NCBI GenBank assembly: GCA_927910885.1 | Contig: CAKMOD010000048.1 | Span: forward strand, 1-10,628 | Length of the DNA: 10,628 bases | DNA from: an uncultured Prevotella sp. | Lineage (GTDB): Bacteria; Bacteroidota; Bacteroidia; Bacteroidales; Bacteroidaceae | Reading direction: 5' to 3' | The notes under the pieces: model-generated | The model's input: the letters and a program-made list of their open reading frames with translations, nothing else | Database searches by the model: none | What the model was told of the DNA's origin: nothing | Shown here: piece after piece, positions 1 through 7,649 of the stretch | How positions within the stretch are numbered: the first letter of the stretch is position 1 | How the letters are laid out: each line of letters begins with the position of its first letter | Translations under genes and position numbers: made by a program

Positions 1-29
1 GTTACTCTGTCTCCCCTTTACCCTATCCG

Positions 30-85
30 CAAACAACTTGTTTACTCGTCAACCAGTCAACTTGTCAACTCCTCAACTTATCCAC
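30..85. repeat. Degenerate 8-bp tandem repeat (consensus NNGTCAAC, about 7 units)
   Basis: Seven consecutive octamers can be laid out in one register starting at 30, 38, 46, 54, 62, 70 and 78. All end in AC, and the four central units (46-77) all end in TCAAC. The outer units are more diverged. The array lies upstream of the hsd operon, about 30 bases before the putative -7 promoter box. No function is evident. It resembles the low-complexity intergenic repeats found in Prevotella-type genomes. Confidence 0.6.
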
Positions 86-115
86 AAAACCTAAGGTATT
101 CTTGTATTATTTTAA

Positions 116-123
116 TATCTTTG
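116..123 (+). promoter_or_regulatory. Putative Bacteroidota -7 promoter box for the hsd operon
   Basis: TATCTTTG matches the Bacteroidota -7 consensus TAnnTTTG exactly and lies 43 bases before the hsdM ATG, a sensible 5' leader length. No convincing TTTG or TTG -33 element is seen about 20 bases upstream; the nearest TTG (102-104) is too close. The call therefore rests on the -7 box and its position. Confidence 0.45.
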
Positions 124-166
124 CATAATCATTAAAGAGTCAATACGCAAAAAGAAAAATAAGACA

Positions 167-1846
167 ATGACAAGTACCGAACTCAAAGACCTTGAAAGCC
201 GTCTGTGGCAATCTGCCGATATGTTGCGTGCTGGTGCGCACCTCGCTGCTAACAAGTACAGCCAACCTATCCTTGGTCTTATCTTCCTCCGTTATGCCGA
301 TGTGCTTTTCAAACAGCATAAGGAGGAGATTGATGCAGCCTATAACGAGTATAAGGGCACACGCATGGAGCGTAGCTATAAGGATATCGCCATAGAGAAG
401 TGTGGCTTCTTCTTGCCTGAATGTGCTTATTTCGACTATCTCAATGATGCCCCCGACGATGCTCAAAAGGCGTTGTTGGTAAAGGCTGCGATGGAGGCGA
501 TTGAGCATGAGAACCCACGCATGGACAGTGTCCTACCAAAGGAAGTCTACGGACAGTTGGTGCCTGAGGAAGAACCGGAGCTACTGAGTCGTATCGTACG
601 TGTATTCAAAGACATCCCTGAGAATATCAGTATTGACATCTTCGGACAGATTTACGAATACTTCCTTGGCAACTTTGCCCTTGCTGAAGGTCAGGGTGGA
701 GGAGCCTTCTACACCCCAGCCAGTGTCGTACAGTATATGGTCGAGGTGCTACAACCAGCCACTGGCGACAAGAAGTTTCTTGACCCAGCCTGCGGTTCGG
801 GCGGTATGTTCGTTCAGGCAGCACGCTATATGCACCGCCACAATGCCACCAACGAACAGATGATGAACTTCCGTTGCTATGGCGTGGAGAAAGAGCCTGA
901 CACGGTAAAGTTGGCAAAGATGAACCTTCTACTCAACAATGTGCGTGGCGAGATTACGGAGGCAAACTCTTTCTATAGCGATCCTTACAATGCTGTCGGA
1001 CAGTTTGATTATGTCATGGCTAACCCTCCGTTTAATGTCGATGAGGTGGTTGTTGAGAGGGTGACAGACGATGCACGCTTTAACACCTATGGTGTACCAC
1101 GCAACAAAACAAAGTCTGCAAAGAAGGCTTCTGACAAGAAGGAGACCGTACCTAATGCCAACTATCTATGGATTGGCTATTTTGCCACAGCCCTCAACGA
1201 GCAAGGTAAGGCAGCACTTGTTATGGCAAACTCTGCCAGCGATGCAGGAGGCAGCGAACTCGAGATACGTAAGAAGATGATTGAGGACGGCATCATCAGT
1301 CAGATGGTGACCCTCCCCAGCAATATGTTCTCTACCGTAACCCTCCCTGCCACACTCTGGTTCTTCAATAAGCAGCGACCAAAGAAAGACGAGATTCTCT
1401 TTATTGACGCTCGTAACATCTTTACACAGGTAGACCGTGCACACCGTAAGTTCTCTGACGAGCAGGTGAAAAACCTCGGAATTATCTCTCGCCTTTATGA
1501 GGGCGACAGCGATGCTTTCTGGGCATTGGTCGATGAGTATAAGGCAGAAGACAAGCAGAGCGAGGCTGACTGGCTCTTAGAACGTTGGCCAGACGGCAAG
1601 TATCAAGACATTGTCGGTCTGTGTAAGGTAGCGAAGCTTGAAGGTGAAGATGGCATCATCGACAACGATTATAGCCTCAACGCAGGACGATATGTGGGCG
1701 TAGTGATCGAAGACGACGGAATAACCGAAGAGGAATTCCGTACCGAAATGCTATCGCTAAATTCAGAGTTTGCCAAGCTGTCGGCTGAAGCTAAGGACTT
1801 GGAGAGTGAGATTGAAAAGAACTTAAAGGAGTTGTTGGGGGAGTAG
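167..1846 (+). CDS. hsdM: Type I restriction-modification DNA methyltransferase subunit HsdM
   Basis: This is the modification subunit of a type I restriction-modification system. It transfers a methyl group from S-adenosylmethionine to the N6 of adenine in the site chosen by HsdS. The 559 residues are full length for the family. Residues 5-50 form the HsdM N-terminal helical domain. GGAFYTP (178-184) precedes the methylase core, DPACGSGG (206-213) is the SAM-binding motif I, and NPPF (286-289) is the catalytic motif IV. The C-terminus (about 518-559) is a charged helix likely to form a coiled coil with HsdS. The ATG at 167 is well placed behind a -7 box and an A-rich leader. It is the first gene of the operon; hsdS begins one base after its stop. 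A hand count of 1501-1560 gives 53% GC, higher than in parts of hsdS. No defect is visible. Confidence 0.96.
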   Translation: MTSTELKDLESRLWQSADMLRAGAHLAANKYSQPILGLIFLRYADVLFKQHKEEIDAAYNEYKGTRMERSYKDIAIEKCGFFLPECAYFDYLNDAPDDAQKALLVKAAMEAIEHENPRMDSVLPKEVYGQLVPEEEPELLSRIVRVFKDIPENISIDIFGQIYEYFLGNFALAEGQGGGAFYTPASVVQYMVEVLQPATGDKKFLDPACGSGGMFVQAARYMHRHNATNEQMMNFRCYGVEKEPDTVKLAKMNLLLNNVRGEITEANSFYSDPYNAVGQFDYVMANPPFNVDEVVVERVTDDARFNTYGVPRNKTKSAKKASDKKETVPNANYLWIGYFATALNEQGKAALVMANSASDAGGSELEIRKKMIEDGIISQMVTLPSNMFSTVTLPATLWFFNKQRPKKDEILFIDARNIFTQVDRAHRKFSDEQVKNLGIISRLYEGDSDAFWALVDEYKAEDKQSEADWLLERWPDGKYQDIVGLCKVAKLEGEDGIIDNDYSLNAGRYVGVVIEDDGITEEEFRTEMLSLNSEFAKLSAEAKDLESEIEKNLKELLGE

Positions 1847-1847
1847 A

Positions 1848-2957
1848 ATGGAGTTAACGAAATGGCTATTAGGAGAGGTATTAGATAACTACGATTATCT
1901 TCGCAAGCCTCTATCATCCATACAACGTGCATTATTCAAAGGTGAATATCCTTATTATGGTGCGCAAGGTATAATTGATTACGTTGCTGATTATAGATGT
2001 GAGGGAGAATTTTTATTAGTTGCTGAAGATGGTGAAAATCTATCTTCAAGAAATGCACCTATAGCCCAAATAGCTAAAGGTAAATATTGGGTAAATAATC
2101 ACGCTCATATTGTAAGAAATAATAAACACTCTGATTTACAATATATCTGTTATTTATTAAATAATTTAGACATTGCAGGCTACGTAACAGGATCTGCTCA
2201 ACCCAAACTTAGCCAAGGTAACTTAAATAAAATAAAAATACAATTACCTTCTCTCTCCACCCAGCAGAAGATAGCCTCTATCCTCTCCTCCTATGACCGC
2301 CTTATCGAGAATAACACTCGTCGTATCCGTTTGTTAGAGCAGATGGCAGAGAACCTTTATAAAGAGTGGTTCGTCCGTTTCCGATTCCCTGAACACGAGA
2401 ATGTAGAAATGGTTAATGGATTGCCTAAAGGATGGAAAGTTGAGAGAATAAAGGAATGTGTAAAACGTCTCCATTTTGGGCGAACATATAAAGCTAAAGA
2501 GCTGTCTCAGGACGGAGAGATAATAGTTATTGACCAATCTACTTCCGACTTTTTGGGATTTCACAACAACGCACCAGATCATCACGCAACATTTAATTCT
2601 CCAATTATCTTATTCGGAGACCATTCTTGTAAATTCTGTTTGATGACAAGAGACTTCTCGCTTGGCGAGAATATAATTCCTTTCATATCAAAGGATACAA
2701 AACAAATCGATAATTACTATTTATATTTTGCAACTCACAAACTAATTGTAACAGAAGAATACAAAAGACATTGGGGACGTTTATCCTCGATGAAGATATT
2801 GATTCCCACAATAAATATCCAACAGAAATTTAATAAGTTGATTATAAAAAATGAGAAGATGAAGAAACTTCTTTTCATTCAAAACCAACACCTCACTCGC
2901 CAGCGTGACCTTCTCCTTCCACGTTTGATGAGTGGCAAACTTGAAGTTAAATCTTAA
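1848..2957 (+). CDS. hsdS: Type I restriction-modification specificity subunit HsdS
   Basis: This is the DNA-recognition subunit. It holds two HsdM copies on a bipartite target and is also needed by HsdR. The 369 residues show the standard two-repeat plan. TRD1 covers about 1-135, including YPYYGAQGIIDYV and the closing KLSQGNLNKIKIQLPSL. The central conserved helix covers about 136-185 (QQKIASILSSYDRLIENN, then LYKEWFVRFRFPE). TRD2 covers about 190-325, opening with GLPKGWK. The C-terminal helical repeat covers 325-369, ending RDLLLPRLMSGKLEV. The start overlaps the hsdM region closely (one-base gap) and a G-rich stretch at 1837-1842 may serve as ribosome binding site. The two TRDs are strikingly AT-rich while the central conserved block is not, which suggests domain exchange. 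The methylated site cannot be deduced from the sequence alone. The gene appears intact. Confidence 0.95.
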   Translation: MELTKWLLGEVLDNYDYLRKPLSSIQRALFKGEYPYYGAQGIIDYVADYRCEGEFLLVAEDGENLSSRNAPIAQIAKGKYWVNNHAHIVRNNKHSDLQYICYLLNNLDIAGYVTGSAQPKLSQGNLNKIKIQLPSLSTQQKIASILSSYDRLIENNTRRIRLLEQMAENLYKEWFVRFRFPEHENVEMVNGLPKGWKVERIKECVKRLHFGRTYKAKELSQDGEIIVIDQSTSDFLGFHNNAPDHHATFNSPIILFGDHSCKFCLMTRDFSLGENIIPFISKDTKQIDNYYLYFATHKLIVTEEYKRHWGRLSSMKILIPTINIQQKFNKLIIKNEKMKKLLFIQNQHLTRQRDLLLPRLMSGKLEVKS

Positions 2958-2971
2958 CAAAATAGTCTATT

Positions 2972-4867
2972 ATGAAATCGTTTATCAGTGAAGACGACAT
3001 AGAGCAGACCCTTTGTACCCGACTATCGCAACCAGAGTTCGGATGGAAACGTATTGAGTGTGACCCAAGTGTGGAGGCACAAGACGACGTTAGCAAGACG
3101 GGGCGTCGCAATTCGTCAGAGTGTATCTTACCTGCAGTGTTCCTTACTGCCTTAGAACGACTTAACCCACAGATTGACAAGAGCATCTTAGCGCAGGTAG
3201 TAGCCGACTTCCGTAAGGATTATACGGGTAAGGACATGATGGACACAAACTATAAGTTCTATAACTATCTGCGCAATGGCATCAATGTAAAGGTGAAGAA
3301 GAATGGCAAAGACGACTTTGACATCGTTCGGCTGATAGACTTTGATAATGTAGAGAACAACGACTTCCACTGTGTCAATCAGATGTGGATAAAGGGTAGA
3401 ATTCGTTATCGTCGCCCTGATGTCCTCTTGTTTGTCAATGGACTTCCAATGGTCTTCATCGAGTTGAAGAACTCTACCGTAAAGATAAAGGAAGCCTATG
3501 AGAAGAACCTCGTTAGCTACCGAGAAGATATACCCAATATCTTTGCACTAAACCAGATATGCGTACTCTCAAATGGTATGCAGACGAAGTTGGGTGCTTG
3601 GAACTCTAAGTATGAATTCTTCTTCGACTGGCTAAAGGTCAACGATGAACATGAGAAACTCGACCGTGAGCATATAGCTGAGTATGGTCTTTCAATCATC
3701 AACCTCATTGACGGCCTTTTCCGCAAGGAACGCCTGTTAGACTATATCGAAAACTTTATCTTCTTTGACAATAAGCGCGTGAAGATTATCGCTAAGAACC
3801 ACCAATACTTAGGCGTAAACAACCTCATGAAGAGCGTGGAACGCAGAGAAGAACTAAAAGGAAAGTTAGGTGTGTTCTGGCATACGCAGGGTTCGGGTAA
3901 GAGCTATTCGATGGTGATGTTTGTACGAAAGGTAAGGCGCAAGTTAAAGGGCAACTTCACCTTCCTCGTCATTACCGACAGAGACGACCTCGACACGCAG
4001 ATACACAAGACCTTCGTGCGCAGTGAGGTTATTGGCGAGAAAGAAGAGTGCCAGCCAAAGAATGCAGCCCAGTTACGTGAGTTTCTTAGTGGTAACAAAC
4101 CGATGGTCTTCACCCTGATACATAAGTTTCAGTATGATAAGACAAAGAAATATCCCGTCCTCTCTGAGCGCAATGACATCTTTGTCTTAGTAGACGAGGC
4201 ACATAGAACACAGTATAAGCAGTTGGCAGAGAATATGCATACAGGTCTGCCTAATGCTAACTACATCGCCTTTACAGGAACCCCTTTGTTAGGTTCAAAG
4301 CGATTGACCAACCAATGGTTTGGCGACTATGTATCAGAATATAACTTTGCACAAGCAATTGAAGATGGTAGTACGGTGCGCTTGTACTATAGTCGTCGAG
4401 TGCCAGAGGTGGGATTAGAGAATAACTGGCTTGACTCAGACATTGACAAGATTGTCGAAGAAGAAGAACTCAACGACAGAGAAAGAGAACTCTTAGAGAA
4501 CTCCTCCTCACGTATCTTAGAGGTAATCAAGCGCGACGGACGTCTTGATCGTATTGCACAAGACATTGCCCACCACTTCCCAAGACGAGGTTTCTTAGGA
4601 AAAGGAATGGTAGTCAGTGTGGATAAGTACACGGCTGTGAAGATGTATGAGAAGGTGCAACACTACTGGGGAGAAGAGAAGAAAGCCCTCATCAAGGAGC
4701 GCAACGCTGCCAAGACGAAGGAAGAACGTGACGAGCTGACAGCACGATTAGACTATATGAATAAGGTGGAGATGGCTGTCATCATCAGTGAAGAGGCTGA
4801 CGAAGTAGAGAAGTTCAAAGCACAAGGATTAGACATCACTGTTCATCGCAACAAGATGAAGAGATAA
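2972..4867 (+). CDS. hsdR: HsdR N-terminal fragment: nuclease and first helicase domain
   Basis: This 631-residue 5' fragment is the only part of hsdR with a normal start. The nuclease site is PD-(D/E)xK type: D150 in RRPD, then E164 and K166 in FIELKN, closely matching the spacing of the EcoR124I family. NHQ (276-278) fits the Q motif, TQGSGKS (305-311) is Walker A, DEAH (408-411) is Walker B, and FTGTP (434-438) is motif III. The fragment continues into the second RecA-like domain and ends just after the conserved HRNKM segment, with two off-frame residues. It lacks motifs V and VI and the C-terminal helical domain that docks on the methylase, so it should not translocate DNA. Whether it is made or stable is unknown. 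Confidence 0.85.
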   Translation: MKSFISEDDIEQTLCTRLSQPEFGWKRIECDPSVEAQDDVSKTGRRNSSECILPAVFLTALERLNPQIDKSILAQVVADFRKDYTGKDMMDTNYKFYNYLRNGINVKVKKNGKDDFDIVRLIDFDNVENNDFHCVNQMWIKGRIRYRRPDVLLFVNGLPMVFIELKNSTVKIKEAYEKNLVSYREDIPNIFALNQICVLSNGMQTKLGAWNSKYEFFFDWLKVNDEHEKLDREHIAEYGLSIINLIDGLFRKERLLDYIENFIFFDNKRVKIIAKNHQYLGVNNLMKSVERREELKGKLGVFWHTQGSGKSYSMVMFVRKVRRKLKGNFTFLVITDRDDLDTQIHKTFVRSEVIGEKEECQPKNAAQLREFLSGNKPMVFTLIHKFQYDKTKKYPVLSERNDIFVLVDEAHRTQYKQLAENMHTGLPNANYIAFTGTPLLGSKRLTNQWFGDYVSEYNFAQAIEDGSTVRLYYSRRVPEVGLENNWLDSDIDKIVEEEELNDRERELLENSSSRILEVIKRDGRLDRIAQDIAHHFPRRGFLGKGMVVSVDKYTAVKMYEKVQHYWGEEKKALIKERNAAKTKEERDELTARLDYMNKVEMAVIISEEADEVEKFKAQGLDITVHRNKMKR

Positions 4868-4923
4868 CACCAGAGGGAAAAGACATAGAAGACAGATTTA
4901 AAGATAAGGACGATCCACTAAGT

Positions 4924-6171
4924 TTGGTCTTTGTATGTGCGATGTGGCTCACAGGCTTTGACGTTCCTTCGCTCTCAACCCTTTATCTTGACAAGCCTAT
5001 GAAGGGTCATACACTGATGCAAGCGATTGCTCGTGCTAACCGTGTATTCCCCGGTAAGAGCTGCGGTATCGTAGTAGACTATGTCAATGTGTTTAAGTAT
5101 ATGCAGCAAGCACTGTCTGACTATGCCTCAAATGGTGAGGAAGGTGCAGAGTTCCCAGCAAAGGATATTACGCAGTTAATCACAACCATTGACGGTTGTA
5201 TTGAGGAGTGCGACTCCTTCTTACAAGGATTAGGGATAAGATTAGATAAGATTATCACCGATGGTGACACACTTGACAAACTGGAGTCCTTGCGATTGGC
5301 ATACGACAAAATCCTTGAGAAAGACGAGAGTAAAAACAGGTTTAAGGTGATGAGTAACCTTATGATGAACCTGCATGATGCTGCAAAGCCAGAGATATTT
5401 GAACTTGGATGGAAGAATGAGAAGTTCTCTCCACTGAGTTATCTCAATGGGCTGTTCTGTAACAGAATAGATGATGAGAAACTAAGAAGGGCAAAAGAGA
5501 AGATGAGCTACACACTGGACGATAGCGTTACGGTGATGGTTGCAGAAGACAAGCCACAATATAGTATTCATCAGAGTAAGGTGATCGACTTAAGTAAATT
5601 AGATATAGAAAGTATTCGTAAGTCTATCAATGCAACTCCTTATAAGTCAATGGAGATTGATAACCTCCGCACCTTTATAGAAACAGCGTTGGAACAGTTG
5701 ATTAATAAGAACTGTACCAGAGTGCCATTCTCTCAAAGATACAAGAATATCATTGACACCTATAATGCAGGTGGTACGGAGAATGAGGATTACTATGAGA
5801 AGTTGTTACAGCTGATTGATGAACTCAAGAAAGAGCAGGGACGGTCGGCAGATATGGGATTAAGGGAGGAAGAACTTGAAATCTACGACCTTCTTATCCA
5901 AGGTAGAAAACTAACAAAGGATGAAGAGAAGGAAGTTATCCTTGCTTCTAAAAACCTCTATAACAAGTTGGTGGAGGAAAAAGAAAGATTGTTGGTGGTT
6001 GACTGGTATAAAGACCCACAACCAAAGACAAAGGTGTTGGGACTGATACAACGGTCGCTGGATAAGGATTTGCCAAAAGCCTACGACAGAGAGGTGTTTT
6101 CTAATAAGACAAACCTACTACTGGATCACTTTGTTGATATGGCAGTACAGGGTTATGGATGGATATCCTAA
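4924..6171 (+). pseudogene. hsdR: HsdR C-terminal fragment: helicase motifs V-VI and C-terminal domain
   Basis: This is the continuation of hsdR in the shifted frame. Conserved coding sequence already begins near 4858. The 415-residue stretch counted from a TTG at 4924 is only where an initiator-like codon occurs and is probably not a real start, since the family sequence runs straight through it. Helicase motif V is TGFDVPSLSTLYLDKP (from about 4951) and motif VI is QAIARANR (5020-5043). The rest, roughly 5100-6171, is the helical C-terminal region typical of EcoR124I-like HsdR, which contacts the HsdM2S core. No ribosome binding site or ATG is evident, so independent translation is doubtful. 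Confidence 0.85.
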
Positions 6172-6216
6172 TACTTAACGCTCCTCCTTTTCATTAGGAA
6201 GGATTTACTGGCTACA

Positions 6217-6224
6217 TATATTTG
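6217..6224 (+). promoter_or_regulatory. Possible second -7-like box upstream of the GH43 gene
   Basis: TATATTTG matches TAnnTTTG but sits in an AT-only stretch (about 6216-6232) and has no TTG about 20 bases upstream. It could be an alternative start site or a chance match. The box at 6262-6269 is better supported. Confidence 0.2.
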
Positions 6225-6238
6225 TATATATACCCTCC

Positions 6239-6269
6239 TTGCATTCCTTCCATGAATTGGCTACCTTTG
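6239..6269 (+). promoter_or_regulatory. Bacteroidota-type promoter of the GH43 gene
   Basis: A TTG at 6239-6241 (preceded by C) is followed after a 20-base spacer by TACCTTTG at 6262-6269. This agrees well with the Bacteroidota -33 TTTG / -7 TAnnTTTG arrangement. The -7 box ends 37 bases before the ATG, giving a short A-rich leader. It separates the GH43 gene from the upstream hsd operon as its own transcription unit. Confidence 0.6.
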
Positions 6270-6306
6270 TAACAGAAAGAATCATTCATCAATTTGCTTC
6301 AAAAAA

Positions 6307-7422
6307 ATGAAAAAGATATTGTTATTACTGATACTAATGATGTCGTTGCTTACTGCACATGCACAAGCACCGATGAAGGGAGGCGAATGGAAGGACAGCG
6401 CGGGCAAGCATATTAATGCACACGGCGGAAACATCATTCGCTATAAGGGTACGTATTATTGGTATGGTGAGAGCCGTTCAGTGGATGGGAAACCGTACAG
6501 TTCGCTGGGAGTCAGCTGTTATACATCAAAGGATCTAACGAACTGGACGAACAGGGGGCTGGTGCTGCCTGTGAGCAATGAAGCAGGTAGCGACATCGAA
6601 GGGGGTTGTATCATTGAACGACCAAAGGTGCTGTATAATAAGCAGACACGGAAGTTTGTGATGTGGTTCCACTTGGAGTTGAAAGGACGTGGCTATGGGG
6701 CAGCTCGTGCAGCAGTCGCAGTGAGCGACACACCACTTGGTCCATTCCGTTTTGTGCGGTCGGGACGTGTCAATGCAGGAATCTATCCAATAGGCTTCTC
6801 AAAGACTGACACAACAGACTTACGACAGTGGCTTCATGAGCCAGAATATAAAGCATGGTGGACGCCTGCTTGGTACAAACAGATAGAGCGTGGAATGTTC
6901 TTTATGCGTGACTTGGAAGGCGGTCAGATGTCACGTGACATGACGATTTTTGTCGATGATGATGGTAAGGCATATCATATCTATTCGTCGGAGGATAACC
7001 TCACCCTACATATTGCGCAGCTCACGGACGACTATATACAACATAATGGTACTTTTGTACGTGTTGCAGCAGGAGGTCAGAATGAGGCTCCGACAATCTT
7101 CAAGAAAGACGATATATACTGGATGATAACAAGCGGTTGCACTGGTTGGGCACCAAATGCTGCCCGAATGTTCCGCGCAAAGAATATCTTTGGACCATGG
7201 GAACAGTTGCCTAACCCCTGCCGTGGCGATGGTGCTGACAAGACTTTTGGTGCACAGGGTACATATATCTATAAAATAGAAACGACAGCAGCGAGAAAGT
7301 TTTTTGATAATGCAGAGTATGTTTTTATGGCGGATATATGGAACCCAAAGCAGCTGAGTGATAGTAGACATCTTTGGTTACCCATTCGCTTTGAAGAGGG
7401 AAAGCCAGTGATACAGAAGTAA
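6307..7422 (+). CDS. Secreted glycoside hydrolase family 43 protein, exo-beta-1,3-galactanase-like
   Basis: A 371-residue five-bladed beta-propeller glycosidase. Residues 1-19 are a signal peptide (KK, a long Leu/Met/Ile core, AHA with cleavage before Q20). No lipobox is present, so the enzyme is probably periplasmic. The mature start GEWKDSAGKHINAHGGNII with TYYWYGE matches the opening of the GH43 group that includes exo-beta-1,3-galactanases, where AHGG replaces the usual Asp-bearing motif. By analogy E260 (NEAP) is the catalytic acid, D211 (SRDMTIF) the pKa modulator, E104 (IERPKV) a conserved active-site acid, and Q317 (FGAQGTY) the residue at the base position. Residues 153-210, rich in Trp and aromatic residues (WLHEPEYKAWWTPAWY), form an extended loop. 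The A-rich leader lacks a Shine-Dalgarno sequence. The gene has its own promoter and faces the PUL genes convergently. The family is secure; the substrate (beta-1,3-galactan or arabinogalactan side chains) is inferred. Confidence 0.88.
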   Translation: MKKILLLLILMMSLLTAHAQAPMKGGEWKDSAGKHINAHGGNIIRYKGTYYWYGESRSVDGKPYSSLGVSCYTSKDLTNWTNRGLVLPVSNEAGSDIEGGCIIERPKVLYNKQTRKFVMWFHLELKGRGYGAARAAVAVSDTPLGPFRFVRSGRVNAGIYPIGFSKTDTTDLRQWLHEPEYKAWWTPAWYKQIERGMFFMRDLEGGQMSRDMTIFVDDDGKAYHIYSSEDNLTLHIAQLTDDYIQHNGTFVRVAAGGQNEAPTIFKKDDIYWMITSGCTGWAPNAARMFRAKNIFGPWEQLPNPCRGDGADKTFGAQGTYIYKIETTAARKFFDNAEYVFMADIWNPKQLSDSRHLWLPIRFEEGKPVIQK

Positions 7423-7512
7423 TTCAGAAATCAGAATTCAAAATTATGATTACTTTGATAATTCAGAATTATTCGAACAAAGTTCTTATCAGTACGTCAT
7501 AATTATGATTAC
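7421..7512. repeat. Short direct repeats in the 3' region of the GH43 gene
   Basis: AATTATGATTAC occurs twice exactly (7442-7453 and 7501-7512). AATTCAGAA also occurs twice (7421-7429 and 7460-7468). The stretch is AT-rich and non-coding. The copies are at different spacings (59 and 39 bases), so this is not a simple tandem duplication. Function unknown. Confidence 0.4.
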
Positions 7513-7526
7513 CGATGTTGGAAAGG

Positions 7527-7589
7527 TCAAAAATCAAATTTCAAACTTCAAAGATCAAAGGTCATAGGTCAAACCTCAAAATTCAAAGA
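7527..7589. repeat. Degenerate 7-bp tandem repeat (consensus TCAAANN, nine units)
   Basis: TCA recurs with an exact 7-base period at 7527, 7534, 7541, 7548, 7555, 7562, 7569, 7576 and 7583. Eight of the nine units read TCAAA followed by two variable bases; the 7562 unit has T in place of the second A. No indels break the register. The array ends directly against the terminator hairpin, between two convergent genes. The strict period with free positions suggests an old slippage-derived array or a sequence with a structural role. Confidence 0.7.
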
Positions 7590-7625
7590 ATAAAAGAGTC
7601 AGACAACGATGTCCGACTCTTTTAT
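7590..7625. terminator. Bidirectional terminator hairpin between convergent genes
   Basis: Arms 7590-7605 and 7610-7625 pair over 16 positions with one A-C mismatch (7601/7614) around a 4-base loop ACGA. The ends of the arms are A-rich and T-rich, so the hairpin provides a U-tract when read from either strand. It lies about 170 bases after the GH43 stop and about 25 bases beyond the stop of the - strand DUF1735 gene, well placed to end both transcripts. Confidence 0.8.
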
Positions 7626-7649
7626 ATACTATTTCTTTAAGGCATAACC

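Larger units (their letters stand above)
2972..6171 (+). pseudogene. hsdR: Type I restriction endonuclease HsdR, interrupted by one frameshift
   Basis: HsdR cuts unmethylated DNA after ATP-driven translocation by the HsdM2S complex. Taken together, the two frames give about 1066 residues, a normal full length. The first frame runs from the ATG at 2972 to a TAA at 4865-4867. The conserved sequence then continues in the other frame, where codons from 4858 on read EEITPEGKDIEDRFKDKDD directly into the motif V region. The join is therefore within about 4855-4866. Correcting it needs one base added, or two removed (modulo 3). No slippery heptamer or long homopolymer lies there, so programmed frameshifting looks unlikely. 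The rest of the second frame is open for over 400 codons, so the lesion is recent, is a sequencing error, or is somehow bypassed. The gene starts 14 bases after hsdS and is the last in the operon. Confidence 0.9.

Noticed and set aside
30..85. CRISPR-like array
   Set aside because: Units are 8 bases with no spacers and no cas genes; the heptamer array at 7527-7589 fails for the same reasons.
1848..2957. Phase-variable hsdS inversion (shufflon) system
   Set aside because: Only one complete hsdS is present, with no second partial hsdS, no site-specific recombinase and no inverted copies in the window.
6180..6205. Terminator after hsdR
   Set aside because: The possible stem (TCCTT with AAGGA) is only about five pairs with a large loop and no U-tract, too weak to call.
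7006..7371. 121-codon open frame on the - strand
   Set aside because: It is antisense to the GH43 gene over conserved active-site segments, with Cys- and Ile-rich low-complexity translation and no leader.
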